Assembly: GCA_934339135.1 (NCBI GenBank)
Contig: CAKRHP010000009.1
Location: forward strand, 78,595 to 142,594
Direction of reading: 5' to 3'
DNA: 64,000 nucleotides
From: an uncultured Lachnospiraceae bacterium
Lineage (GTDB): Bacteria; Bacillota; Clostridia; Lachnospirales; Lachnospiraceae
A model generated the notes under the pieces. That model was not told the origin of the DNA and made no database searches. It was given only the letters and a program-made list of their open reading frames with translations. Below are positions 55,641 to 63,573 of the stretch, one piece after another. Numbering within the stretch: position 1 is the first letter of the stretch; every line of letters starts with the position of its first letter. The position numbers and the translations under genes are program-made.

Positions 55641-55675
55641 TTGATGAAAATGTTATATATTGTATACTGTATACA
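55641..55675 (+). promoter_or_regulatory. GTATAC-regulon promoter 7 (Lrp-family gene)
   Basis: TTGATG (55641-55646), 16 bp, TATACT (55663-55668) inside TGTATAC-T-GTATACA (55661-55675). Divergent from promoter 6. Confidence 0.85.
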
Positions 55676-55707
55676 GTTGGAATATACCAAAACAGGAGGT
55701 ATCGCAT

Positions 55708-56163
55708 ATGGATCCGATCGACTATAAAATCCTTGAAATCTTGAAGAAAAATGCCCGTGAAAAAGCTTCCAATATCAGTAAGGAAATACATCTGTCTGTT
55801 TCTTCCGTTATTGAACGTATCCACCATATGGAAAAGGAGGGGATCATTCAGGGATACACCACTCTGATCAATGAGAACAGTCTGGGGAATGATCTTACTG
55901 CACTCATCGAGGTGCGTCTGGAACATCCACAGTACACCGAAGATTTTGTGGCCTTCGTCAATCAGATCCCCTATGTGGTTTCCTGCTATTATCTGACCGG
56001 GAACTTTGATTATCTGATAAAAATCAGCTGCCGCTGCTCAAAGCATCTGGAGCAGCTTCATCAGATCATCAAAAATCATCCCGGAGTCGATAATACCTGC
56101 ACTCATTTTGTCCTGAAAACCACCAAAAATATTTATCATGTACTTCCAAAGGACTCAACATAA
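55708..56163 (+). CDS. Lrp/AsnC-family transcriptional regulator
   Basis: A 151-residue amino-acid-responsive regulator. N-terminal helix-turn-helix: DPIDYKILEILKKNAREKASNISKEIHLSVSSVIERIHHMEKEGIIQGY; C-terminal RAM ligand domain: ALIEVRLEH, VVSCYYLTGNFDYLIKISC. AGGAGG precedes the ATG at 55708. It is under the same palindrome as six neighbouring units, so it is either a regulon member or itself the DNA-binding regulator. Its stop is 5 bp from the convergent DUF4392 gene with no terminator between. Confidence 0.92.
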   Translation: MDPIDYKILEILKKNAREKASNISKEIHLSVSSVIERIHHMEKEGIIQGYTTLINENSLGNDLTALIEVRLEHPQYTEDFVAFVNQIPYVVSCYYLTGNFDYLIKISCRCSKHLEQLHQIIKNHPGVDNTCTHFVLKTTKNIYHVLPKDST

Positions 56164-56167
56164 AACA

Positions 56168-56998
56168 TCAGGCAATCGCCTCTTTTAAGGAGGTAATGAT
56201 TTCTTTTTCTATCTCCATACTAAATCCGTCCGTTCCCATTTTCTTTTGTTTCGTAACACCATCAACACAACCAAGTGCCACGATCTGAGCCATGTATTCC
56301 TCAATCTCTTCATATGTAATAAATACCGGCTTTCCGGAAAGCTTCGCCATATAAGCCGCAAGTGCATATGCCCCCCAATTCGAAGTCGTGGCAATGATCA
56401 GATCGTCCACGGTAACAACACATGGATTTAAGGCAAGTTTTTCCAAAATCACCTGTCTGACATTTCCCATGCCAATCTCATTTCCTCCGTCCCCTACTCC
56501 AATGGTTGGGATTTTCTTTTGGACAGCCAGTTCAAATAAAGTATCAATACATGCCGTCTGTCCGGTAATGCTGTCTCCCCGCATATTGGCATATTCGTTT
56601 TCCAGATTATGACCACACCTCTCAATTGAGATCATGTATACCGGCCGGTATTTTTCAAGAATCTCCTCATAAACAGACGGATCTGCATCGATCGCAACAT
56701 ACTCCACAGAAATATTTTTTAATTCAAAGAAACCTTCACAATATTTGTCCGTAATCACAATCCCATGATAGTCTAAGCCCTCCAGTGCTCTTGCCACAGC
56801 CAGCGTCCCCGTGGGGCCATCCGTTTCCGCATATCCGGCAACATAAAAACCCGTTGTGATCAGTACGTTACCCTTTGGTGCCTGAAGCAGCTTCTCTGCT
56901 GCCCGTTTACAATAATCCTTCTGCAGATATTCTTTTAACAGCGTCATTCCCCGTTTGGAATAACGCAATGTCACTTCCTCCGGTGTCCCTTTATTCAT
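56168..56998 (-). CDS. DUF4392 protein, D-glutamate cyclase C-terminal domain type
   Basis: Resembles the C-terminal half (DUF4392) of the vertebrate mitochondrial D-glutamate cyclase, which interconverts D-glutamate and 5-oxo-D-proline. Visible blocks: LLQAPKGNVLITTGFYVAGYAETDGPTG near residue 40, ISIERCGHNLENEYANMRG near 135, VGDGGNEIGMG near 175. About 276 residues. The ATG at 56998 overlaps the PxpA gene. The cyclase's other half, DUF1445, is encoded two genes upstream, so the pair may be the split enzyme. The reaction is inferred from the family. Confidence 0.82.
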   Translation of the reverse strand: MNKGTPEEVTLRYSKRGMTLLKEYLQKDYCKRAAEKLLQAPKGNVLITTGFYVAGYAETDGPTGTLAVARALEGLDYHGIVITDKYCEGFFELKNISVEYVAIDADPSVYEEILEKYRPVYMISIERCGHNLENEYANMRGDSITGQTACIDTLFELAVQKKIPTIGVGDGGNEIGMGNVRQVILEKLALNPCVVTVDDLIIATTSNWGAYALAAYMAKLSGKPVFITYEEIEEYMAQIVALGCVDGVTKQKKMGTDGFSMEIEKEIITSLKEAIA

Positions 56999-57773
56999 AG
57001 CATTCTCCAATCACCTGGCTCATTGGTGCTGTTGCAATTCCAGCTTCATCCAATGCCTTTTTTATTTTTTGTACAAACAACAATGCTTTTTCTCCATCTC
57101 CGTGAACACAGACGGAATCTGCTTTTACCGGTATTTCTTTCCCGGTGATGGCAGTAACGGTTCCCGTCTGTACCATTTTCAGGACACGTTTGATGGCTTC
57201 TTCTTCGTCTTGGATCATCGCTCCCGGCTGTGTTCTCGGCACTAACGAACCATCCTCCATATAGGCACGGTCTGCAAATGCCTCTCCTGCCGTTTTCAAC
57301 CCAAGCTTTTTTGCAGCCCCTACCATTTTGCCGCTGCCGGGTCCTAACAGGATCAACTCCTCATCCACTGCCCGGATTCCCCTGCAGACCGCCATCGCAA
57401 GCTCCTCATCCTTATCTGCCATATTATATAAGGCTCCATGAGGCTTAACGTGCTGCATTTTCACATCATGTGCCGCACAAAATGCTTTCAGGGCACCTAT
57501 CTGATATATAATAAGATCTGTGACCTCTGCGGGAGCGACTTTCATATTACGTCTTCCAAACCCTGCCAGATCCTGATATCCCGGATGCGCTCCGATCTTA
57601 ACGCCACATTCTGCCGCCATCCGGACAGTTTTGTCCATGATCACCGGATCTGATGCGTGGAAACCGCATGCAATATTTGCCGATGTGATCCATGGCAATA
57701 CCTGCTCGTCCATTCCAATTTTGTAGTTTCCAAAACTCTCACCCAGATCACAGTTTAAATCCACCATTTTCAT
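56991..57773 (-). CDS. pxpA: 5-oxoprolinase subunit A (LamB/YcsF family)
   Basis: Part of the PxpABC complex that hydrolyses 5-oxoproline to glutamate with ATP. Family signature VDLNCDLGESFGNY at the N-terminus, SANIACGFHASDP near residue 30, GAHPGYQDLAGFGRR near 62, and HVKPHGALYN near 108. The length of 260 is normal. GGAGGGATCG precedes the ATG. It lies between DUF1445 and DUF4392, which themselves are both halves of a D-glutamate cyclase. In Bacillus the equivalent genes are ycsF, kipI, kipA and ycsI. Confidence 0.93.
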   Translation of the reverse strand: MKMVDLNCDLGESFGNYKIGMDEQVLPWITSANIACGFHASDPVIMDKTVRMAAECGVKIGAHPGYQDLAGFGRRNMKVAPAEVTDLIIYQIGALKAFCAAHDVKMQHVKPHGALYNMADKDEELAMAVCRGIRAVDEELILLGPGSGKMVGAAKKLGLKTAGEAFADRAYMEDGSLVPRTQPGAMIQDEEEAIKRVLKMVQTGTVTAITGKEIPVKADSVCVHGDGEKALLFVQKIKKALDEAGIATAPMSQVIGECYE

Positions 57774-57785
57774 CCACGATCCCTC

Positions 57786-58583
57786 CTAATCTGATCCATA
57801 CTTCAATTCAATATTTCTGACATCTGTGATCAACATATGTCCCGGTGCATGGGTGATGCACAAATCCGGTTTTGACTCCATAATAACATTCTGCGGTGTT
57901 ACGCCACATGGCCAGAATACCGGCACTTCTCCCGGCCGGATCGTAACCATATCCCCAAAATCCGGCCGGTCCAGATCACGGATTCCAATCTGCTCCGGTG
58001 CTCCAATATGAACCGGAGCTCCATGAACCCTTGGCATCGCCCCCGTTACCATGACAGCCTTCGACACCTGTTGATAGGGTATCGGCCGCATGCTGACTAC
58101 CATATTGCCCCGAAACATTCCTGCTGACTGACAGGGAATATTGGTTTTGTACATTGGCACATTGCAGTTTTCTTCAATATGACGGACAGGTATACCGGTC
58201 TCCAGCATCTCTGCCTCAAAGGAAAAGCTGCATCCGATCAGAAAGCTCACCAGATCTTCCCGCCAATAATCTGATATTTCCGGATATTCCCCCTGAAGTT
58301 CTCCTTTTTTATAAATGCGGTATTTTGGAATCTCCTTTGTAATATCACAACCGGGTGCCATTGTTTTTAAATATGGATCCCCTGCATCCCCCACTTCAAG
58401 CAACGGACAGGACCGGGGATTTCTCTGGGTAAAAAGCAGAAAATCATATGCATATTTCTTTGGCAGGATGACCAGGTTGGCCTGTGCATACCCCGCACAC
58501 ATCCCCGCCGTCGGCCCGGTAATTTCCTGTGCTGCAATCCTTGTTCTTATATCCTTTGGTTTTGCATGAAAATAATCCGTCAT
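57786..58583 (-). CDS. DUF1445 protein (YcsI-like putative hydro-lyase; D-glutamate cyclase N-terminal type)
   Basis: Matches the YcsI/DUF1445 family: TRIAAQEITGPTAGMCAGYAQANLVILPKKYAYDFLLF, VGDAGDP, IGCSFSFEAEM near 115, NIPCQSAGMFRGNMVVSMRP near 165, FWPCGVTPQN near 237. Length 265. In the vertebrate D-glutamate cyclase this domain is fused N-terminal to DUF4392. It is between the PxpC and PxpA genes. GGATGTGG precedes the ATG. Function by analogy. Confidence 0.88.
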   Translation of the reverse strand: MTDYFHAKPKDIRTRIAAQEITGPTAGMCAGYAQANLVILPKKYAYDFLLFTQRNPRSCPLLEVGDAGDPYLKTMAPGCDITKEIPKYRIYKKGELQGEYPEISDYWREDLVSFLIGCSFSFEAEMLETGIPVRHIEENCNVPMYKTNIPCQSAGMFRGNMVVSMRPIPYQQVSKAVMVTGAMPRVHGAPVHIGAPEQIGIRDLDRPDFGDMVTIRPGEVPVFWPCGVTPQNVIMESKPDLCITHAPGHMLITDVRNIELKYGSD

Positions 58584-58625
58584 TCAACCACATCCTTCCA
58601 TATCACCATTCTTTTAACTGCTCTT

Positions 58626-59546
58626 CTAAAAACATTCTTTTGATATCATTTCTTTGTACAGCTTCTGTGCTTTCTCCACATCTATTTTTTTAAAATAGAT
58701 CCGGTCTCCCGGCTTACACTGTGCAACTTTACTAAGATCCATCCGGCACACGGTTCCGATCTTGGCGTAACCACCTGTTGTCTGATGATCTGCCATCAGG
58801 ATAATTGGTTTTCCGCTTGCGGTCACCTGAATGGAACCAAAGGTAATTCCATCGGACACAATGTCTGTACCGTTTTTACTTTCAATCCTGCTTCCATCCA
58901 GCCGGTATCCCATACGGTCACTATCCTCCTGCACCTGATAACAACCGGAATAAAAAGTATGCAGTCCCTTCTGGGTAAACATTTCTTCCTGTGGTCCCGG
59001 AATCACCCGTACTTCCACCTCGTCTGAATACTCCGGGATACTTACTTTCCGGTTTTTAATTTGGGAAAACGACACATTACTCTGTCCGATTTCCAGAACA
59101 TCTCCCCGTTTTAGTTTTCTCCCATGAAAGCCACCCATTTCACATCTTATATTGGTAGCATAGCTTCCCATAACCCGCGGAACCAGAAATCCGCCGGAAA
59201 CAGCAAGATATGTCCGACAGCCCTTTACTGCCATCCCCAGATTCAGAACGTCTCCCTGCTTCGCTGTAACGGCACGGTTCATCTCCACCGGCTGTTCCTC
59301 TATCTCAGCCCCCATATCAGCTCCTGTGAGTGCAAAGACGGTATCCTGCGTGAACCGGTAGCTGCCACCATATACGGTAAGTTCCAGAACTGCTGCCGTC
59401 TCTGGATTGCCCACCAGATAATTTGCTTTTTTGTACGCCTGCTGATCCATAACACCGGAGCAGGTCATACCTGACTGCTGATACCCGTACCGTCCCAAAT
59501 CCTGTACAGTGGTCAGCATCCCCGGAATAATAACCTCAACTGCCAT
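58626..59546 (-). CDS. pxpC: 5-oxoprolinase subunit C (KipA-like, biotin-dependent-carboxylase fold)
   Basis: PxpC/KipA family: LTTVQDLGRYGYQQSGMTCSGVMDQQAYKKAN near the N-terminus, AVLELTVYGG, then PGPQEEMF and the C-terminal KIGTVCRMDLSKVAQCKPGD. Length 306. No biotin site, as usual. It forms the PxpBC ATP-using unit with the gene upstream, with an 11-bp gap. The fold is shared with urea amidolyase subunits, but the PxpA/B neighbours decide. Confidence 0.92.
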   Translation of the reverse strand: MAVEVIIPGMLTTVQDLGRYGYQQSGMTCSGVMDQQAYKKANYLVGNPETAAVLELTVYGGSYRFTQDTVFALTGADMGAEIEEQPVEMNRAVTAKQGDVLNLGMAVKGCRTYLAVSGGFLVPRVMGSYATNIRCEMGGFHGRKLKRGDVLEIGQSNVSFSQIKNRKVSIPEYSDEVEVRVIPGPQEEMFTQKGLHTFYSGCYQVQEDSDRMGYRLDGSRIESKNGTDIVSDGITFGSIQVTASGKPIILMADHQTTGGYAKIGTVCRMDLSKVAQCKPGDRIYFKKIDVEKAQKLYKEMISKECF

Positions 59547-59557
59547 AATCGCTCCTT

Positions 59558-60277
59558 TTACTCCTGTATTACATCAAGTGAATATGTTCCCTTTAAAATT
59601 TCCTGACGGATATCGTAATAGTCCATAATAGAAATTGGCACAAAACGTATATATTCTCCGGCCCTCAACAGAACAGGATCCTCCCTCTCCGGGTCATAAA
59701 GATCCACCGGAGTTCCTCCGATCAGACGCCAGCCTCCGGGAGAATCCATAGGATAAATTCCTGTCTGGTTTCCTCCAATCCCCACCGCCCCTTTACCGAT
59801 TCTGACTCGTGGTGTATCAAGACGCGGAACCTCCAGACGTTTATCCAACCCGCCTAAATATACAAATCCCGGCAAAAATCCCAGCATATATATTTTATAA
59901 TCCACACTGCTGTGAAGCTCTATGATCTCCTCTCTGGAAAGCCCGGTTAATCGTTCCATATCAGTCAGATCTGCACCAAATCTTGCACCATAACAACATG
60001 GAATTTTCACGATCCTGCGATGTGCCATCCGGTTCATTTCCAGTTCTCGGCTTAGAACGGAAAGCATCACGGAAAGCTTTGAATACGAAATCTGAAGCAT
60101 ATCATAGGAAACAAGCAGAGATCGAAACGTGGGAATCATCTCCGTAATCCCGGGGATATTTTCCTGTCGGATCTTTTTGGCCAATGCATGTACCTTCTCA
60201 TTGATCGCCTCATTAATCTCATTTCCAAATTCCACCACCAGTGCACTGTCCCCGGCAGGCATTACTTTTATATCCAT
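59558..60277 (-). CDS. pxpB: 5-oxoprolinase subunit B (KipI-like)
   Basis: PxpB/KipI family of 239 residues: GDSALVVEFGNEINEAINEKV at the N-terminus, then IPCCYGARFGADL near 95, MLGFLPGFVYLGGLD near 135, and GAVGIGGNQTGIYPMDSPGGWRLIGGTP near 165-195, the ATP-binding cyclophilin-like domain. Downstream of the aminotransferase and upstream of pxpC. In sporulating Bacillus the homologue also modulates a kinase; here the metabolic role is supported by the whole pxp set. Confidence 0.93.
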   Translation of the reverse strand: MDIKVMPAGDSALVVEFGNEINEAINEKVHALAKKIRQENIPGITEMIPTFRSLLVSYDMLQISYSKLSVMLSVLSRELEMNRMAHRRIVKIPCCYGARFGADLTDMERLTGLSREEIIELHSSVDYKIYMLGFLPGFVYLGGLDKRLEVPRLDTPRVRIGKGAVGIGGNQTGIYPMDSPGGWRLIGGTPVDLYDPEREDPVLLRAGEYIRFVPISIMDYYDIRQEILKGTYSLDVIQE

Positions 60278-60298
60278 AACAATCCCCGTCCCCTTTTC

Positions 60299-61138
60299 TT
60301 ATTCCGTTGCATCCATAAATTCTTTCAAAAGTGCCTGACGAAGCTTGTCCACAAGATCTGTCGCCCTGCCTCCAACCGGTTTTCCGTCCAGTTCATCCGC
60401 ACGTAAGCATAGCTTGCTGGAGCTTGTCACCAGAATCTCATCTGCTGCAAACATCTCTTCCAAGGTGTAAGGCGTTTCGCTGACCGGAATTTCCAGCTTT
60501 TTACACATTCTTATCAAATGCGCTCTTCCGATTCCCGGAAGGATCAGATTATCCGTCGGTGCTGTGATCAGCTTTCCATCTTTAATAATATGGCAGTTAC
60601 TGTGTGCACACTCAGTCACACGTTTTCCCGGCCTGTACAATACAGTTTCGTCTGCCCCTGCTTTCTTTGCCTTTTCTGCCGCCATAACAGACGGGATCAG
60701 ATTTAAGGTCTTGATATTGCAATGGAAAAACCGGGTATCCGGTGTTGTGATCAGTTTGATCGGCTCATCTCCGGCATCCACGGTATCAGGCTTTAACATG
60801 ATCCAAAGATTGGCTTTTCCCTCCGGAAAAACATGATTGCGGATTCCGGTTCCCCTGGTTACCTGATAATAAACAAACAGATCACCGGTATCCATTTTCT
60901 GAACCATTTCCTGAAGCAACTCCTTCAGCTCCTGTTTTGTAACCGGCATTTCAATGTCCAATAATCCGGCACTGTTAAAAAAGCGGTCAATGTGTTCATC
61001 GATCGCAAAAATCTTGTAATTTCTGCATGGACCGGCATCATATACTCCATCACCAAACCAACAAACACGGTCGTTCATGGGAATGCTCATTTCCCCAAGT
61101 TCTCCAAATTTTCCATTATAATACCCTAATGTTTTCAT
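60299..61138 (-). CDS. class IV aminotransferase (D-amino-acid transaminase-like)
   Basis: Fold IV PLP enzyme of about 279 residues. The PLP Lys is in NIKTLNLIPSVMAAEKAKKAG near 145, with TECAHSN and NLILPGIGRAHLI near 190-205. These suit D-alanine/D-amino-acid transaminase, which moves amino groups between D-amino acids and 2-oxoglutarate to give D-glutamate, though branched-chain transaminases share the fold. The ATG at 61138 follows GGAGG. It heads the operon with pxpB, pxpC, DUF1445, pxpA and DUF4392, a pairing with D-glutamate cyclase that favours the D-amino-acid reading. Confidence 0.85.
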   Translation of the reverse strand: MKTLGYYNGKFGELGEMSIPMNDRVCWFGDGVYDAGPCRNYKIFAIDEHIDRFFNSAGLLDIEMPVTKQELKELLQEMVQKMDTGDLFVYYQVTRGTGIRNHVFPEGKANLWIMLKPDTVDAGDEPIKLITTPDTRFFHCNIKTLNLIPSVMAAEKAKKAGADETVLYRPGKRVTECAHSNCHIIKDGKLITAPTDNLILPGIGRAHLIRMCKKLEIPVSETPYTLEEMFAADEILVTSSSKLCLRADELDGKPVGGRATDLVDKLRQALLKEFMDATE

Positions 61139-61167
61139 TGCTTTTTCCTCCATTTCATTTCTAAACT

Positions 61168-61210
61168 AAAAAAAGACAGCAATGGAACTTTTGAAAGCTC
61201 CATTGCTGTC
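61168..61210 (-). terminator. leader terminator before the D-amino-acid operon
   Basis: Strong stem GACAGCAATGGA with TCCATTGCTGTC plus inner pairs, followed on the minus strand by TTTTTTT, between promoter and first gene. It should stop RNA at about 80 nt unless relieved. The GTATAC operator and shared leader motif seen upstream of other genes are absent here. Confidence 0.8.
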
Positions 61211-61246
61211 CGTCTGTTGATATTACAACAAGTATTTTTTGATTTA

Positions 61247-61280
61247 CCCAAAGTTTATGCTGGATCTTTGGGCTTGTCAA
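61247..61280 (-). promoter_or_regulatory. promoter and operator of the D-amino-acid/5-oxoproline operon
   Basis: Minus strand TTGACA (61275-61280), 17 bp, TAAACT (61252-61257). The palindrome CCCAAAG-N12-CTTTGGG (61247-61272) spans the spacer and -10, a likely repressor site different from GTATAC. Confidence 0.75.
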
Positions 61281-61390
61281 GACGAATGAAAATTTGCCAA
61301 ATTTTTTCGGATATTTTATTTTTCATCAAAATTTTTTCTGTCTGCCGTGATGCTTTTTTTATTATTTAAGCCTGACATAGATCCATATTT

Positions 61391-62491
61391 TTACTCTTCC
61401 AGTGCCTCCCGCAGCACCTTTACATTTTTTTCCATCAGACTCACATAGGTCTCTCCCGCATCAAACTGCTTCCTTGTCACATTGTGGCAGGTATAAAACG
61501 TCTCCACTTTCACATGATGATCCTTCGTGGATGCTGCTTCCGCTACCGCCTTTGCCACCTTATCACTGGTCAGCTCGATCTTTAATACCACCGGAAGCCT
61601 GCGATCTTTTACCTGACGGGTGAGATATGTGATCGTCTCCGCACTTGGTTCTGTATCACTGCTGCAGCCTGCAAACGCTGCCGTGTAATCAAGATCATAC
61701 TCCTCCACAAAATACCGCAGCGGAAAACGGTCTGCAAAGGCAAGATATTTATGCTTTGCCCGGCTTGTCACCTGACGGATATCCTTATCCAGTTTGTTCA
61801 GTTTTTTCATATATCGTTGTGCATTTTTCTGATATTCCTCCCGATGCTCCGGATCTGCCTTTGCCAGATCCTTCGCGATCTGCGCCACGATCTTCTGCGC
61901 ATTGACCGGAGATGTCCAGATATGTTCATCAATCTCTCCCGCTGCATTCGAAGTCTCCTCTGTATCATGATCATGTTCTTCTTCTGATGCATCATGATCC
62001 GGATCTTCTTTGCCATGATCTTCGTGACCATGTTCCTCGCCCTTTTCCTCCTGCATTCCTTCCACATGCTCCTCCACAAGGGTATCCACGTGCTTCATCA
62101 TCTCGTCTGCCATGATCCCTTGATTGTCCGCAGACTCCAACACCTGACCAACCCACTGCTCATTTTCACCGCCATTATACAGGATCAGATCAGCCTGTCC
62201 CATACGGATCATATCTGCGGCCGTCGGCTCAAAGGAGTGGGTATCCATCCCCGCCGGCAGGATCAGAGACACATCCGCATATTTTCCTCCCACCTGTCTG
62301 GCAAAATCATAATAAGGAAATAAGGTCGCCACCACCTTGGTCCTATTGACTGTCTTATCCTGCCCGGAAGTCTGATCCTTTCCTCCGGTAACACTGCATC
62401 CGCCGGTAACCAGCATCACGGCACAAAGACACACCATCAACTTCCGGCAAACCTTTCCTGCTCTCTTCTTATCATTTCTATTACTTCTCAT
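61391..62491 (-). CDS. zinc/manganese ABC transporter substrate-binding lipoprotein
   Basis: Cluster A-I metal-binding protein. Signal and lipobox (LVTGGC) near residue 33 anchor it outside the cell. It has THSFEPT near 85 (His ligand), a long His/Asp/Glu-rich loop near 145-180 typical of zinc-type members, DEHIWTSP near 190, and FADRFPLRYF and AGCSSDTEPS later. About 366 residues. The ATG at 62491 overlaps the Fur gene end by 11 bp. Zinc is favoured by the His-rich loop and Zur-like neighbour. No permease or ATPase gene is adjacent. Confidence 0.87.
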   Translation of the reverse strand: MRSNRNDKKRAGKVCRKLMVCLCAVMLVTGGCSVTGGKDQTSGQDKTVNRTKVVATLFPYYDFARQVGGKYADVSLILPAGMDTHSFEPTAADMIRMGQADLILYNGGENEQWVGQVLESADNQGIMADEMMKHVDTLVEEHVEGMQEEKGEEHGHEDHGKEDPDHDASEEEHDHDTEETSNAAGEIDEHIWTSPVNAQKIVAQIAKDLAKADPEHREEYQKNAQRYMKKLNKLDKDIRQVTSRAKHKYLAFADRFPLRYFVEEYDLDYTAAFAGCSSDTEPSAETITYLTRQVKDRRLPVVLKIELTSDKVAKAVAEAASTKDHHVKVETFYTCHNVTRKQFDAGETYVSLMEKNVKVLREALEE

Positions 62492-62903
62492 TTTTATTTT
62501 TTCTCTCCATACATTCATTACACATACCATAAAACATTGTTCTGTGAGGATTTACCTGAAAGCTGTGTTCCTCCAGCACATGATCATATAACTCCTCCAT
62601 ATGGCTGCACGCCATGGGGATCATATTGCCACAATTCTCACATTTCAGCAGAAAGGAGCCCCCATCCTCCCCTGCATACTGATAGTGTGCCCCGCTGTTG
62701 CCATCCAATACGATCTTATGAACAAGACCTTCCTGCTCAAACTTATCCAGCTGACGGTAGATCGTCGTAAGACCAACCGACTGTCCCTGCTCCTTCAAAT
62801 GGGCAGCAATCTGACTCACCGTCACATAACGCTCTCCCCCGGACATCAGATATTCCAGAATGATCTTCTGCTGCTTTGTATGATAATGTTTTCCTTTATT
62901 CAC
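62481..62903 (-). CDS. Fur-family regulator (Zur/PerR-like)
   Basis: A 140-residue Fur protein: N-terminal winged helix (KQQKIILEYLMSG, HLKEQGQSVGLTTIYRQLDKFEQEGLV), dimerisation domain and two CxxC pairs (CENC near 93 and CNEC near 132) for structural zinc. Co-transcription with a zinc-type binding protein makes a zinc sensor (Zur) the best guess. The GTG at 62903 is chosen with GGAG about 8 nt upstream; a GTG at 62912 lacks spacing. No Zur box was confidently found upstream. Confidence 0.9.
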   Translation of the reverse strand: MNKGKHYHTKQQKIILEYLMSGGERYVTVSQIAAHLKEQGQSVGLTTIYRQLDKFEQEGLVHKIVLDGNSGAHYQYAGEDGGSFLLKCENCGNMIPMACSHMEELYDHVLEEHSFQVNPHRTMFYGMCNECMERKNKNEK

Positions 62904-62937
62904 TTGATTCACTCCATTCCCTCATAAATAATTGCCG

Positions 62938-63456
62938 ACTCCCACTCCCCAATGAATATATAATACCGATAATATTTCTTATATCCAAAATATAAATAGG
63001 ATTTTTGCCTTAGATTATTTGAATAACCGTGAGCTAATGACACCCAAATTGTCTTGTCACTTACGGATTTCGAAAAGTCTAATTGCTTTGCTGTTTCGAT
63101 GTTCGATAAACGTGTCTTCCCGTACTTGCCTCCGGGTGGAATTCAGGTGTTTCGTAAGGCACTTGCGCTCGCCACTACTTGCATCCTGTTTTGTAGGATG
63201 CTATGTAGTGCTGCGTAGCGCATTGTAGCGGGAGCGTGCCTGTCGAAATGACTGATTCCACCCTGGAGGCTCGGTCGTCCAGACACGTATTCATCGAAAC
63301 ATTGCAAAGCAAAGACTTTTCAGAAATCCTACTGATCTGCGTCAATTTGGATGTCAAAGTCTCACGGTTCTGTCAGATATCCTGAGGCAAAAATCTATAT
63401 CTTTTTTCAAACATAAGAAATATTATCGGTACAGAACATATCTTTAGGGTGGGAGT
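62938..63456. repeat. large imperfect inverted repeat (about 520 bp)
   Basis: Two arms of about 230-250 bp lie between the Fur gene and the rhomboid gene. A perfect 19-bp terminal match (TACCGATAATATTTCTTAT at 62964-62982 and its complement at 63413-63431) and many inner blocks (ATTTTTGCCT, CCGTGAG, CCAAATTG, GAAAAGTCT, TTGCTTTGC, GTTTCGAT, ACGTGTCT) pair in register down to a GCATCCT/AGGATGC tip at 63181-63201. ACTCCCAC at the outer ends also matches. No credible gene lies inside. It may be a MITE or encode a long hairpin RNA. Confidence 0.8.
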
Positions 63457-63517
63457 TATCCATTGTATTTGAAAACCGTTTTCATATTACACACATTTCA
63501 GGAAAATGTCAATCCAT

Positions 63518-63546
63518 TTGACCTTTCCGTTTTTTATGGCTACAAT
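63518..63546 (+). promoter_or_regulatory. rhomboid gene promoter
   Basis: TTGACC (63518-63523), 17 bp, TACAAT (63541-63546), with the ATG 28 bp downstream. Confidence 0.7.
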
Positions 63547-63573
63547 AGGAAAAAACAGAAAGGATACTATAAT

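Noticed and set aside
63019..63357. Short frames within the large inverted repeat
   Set aside because: They are present on both strands by symmetry, lack ribosome sites, and do not resemble proteins.
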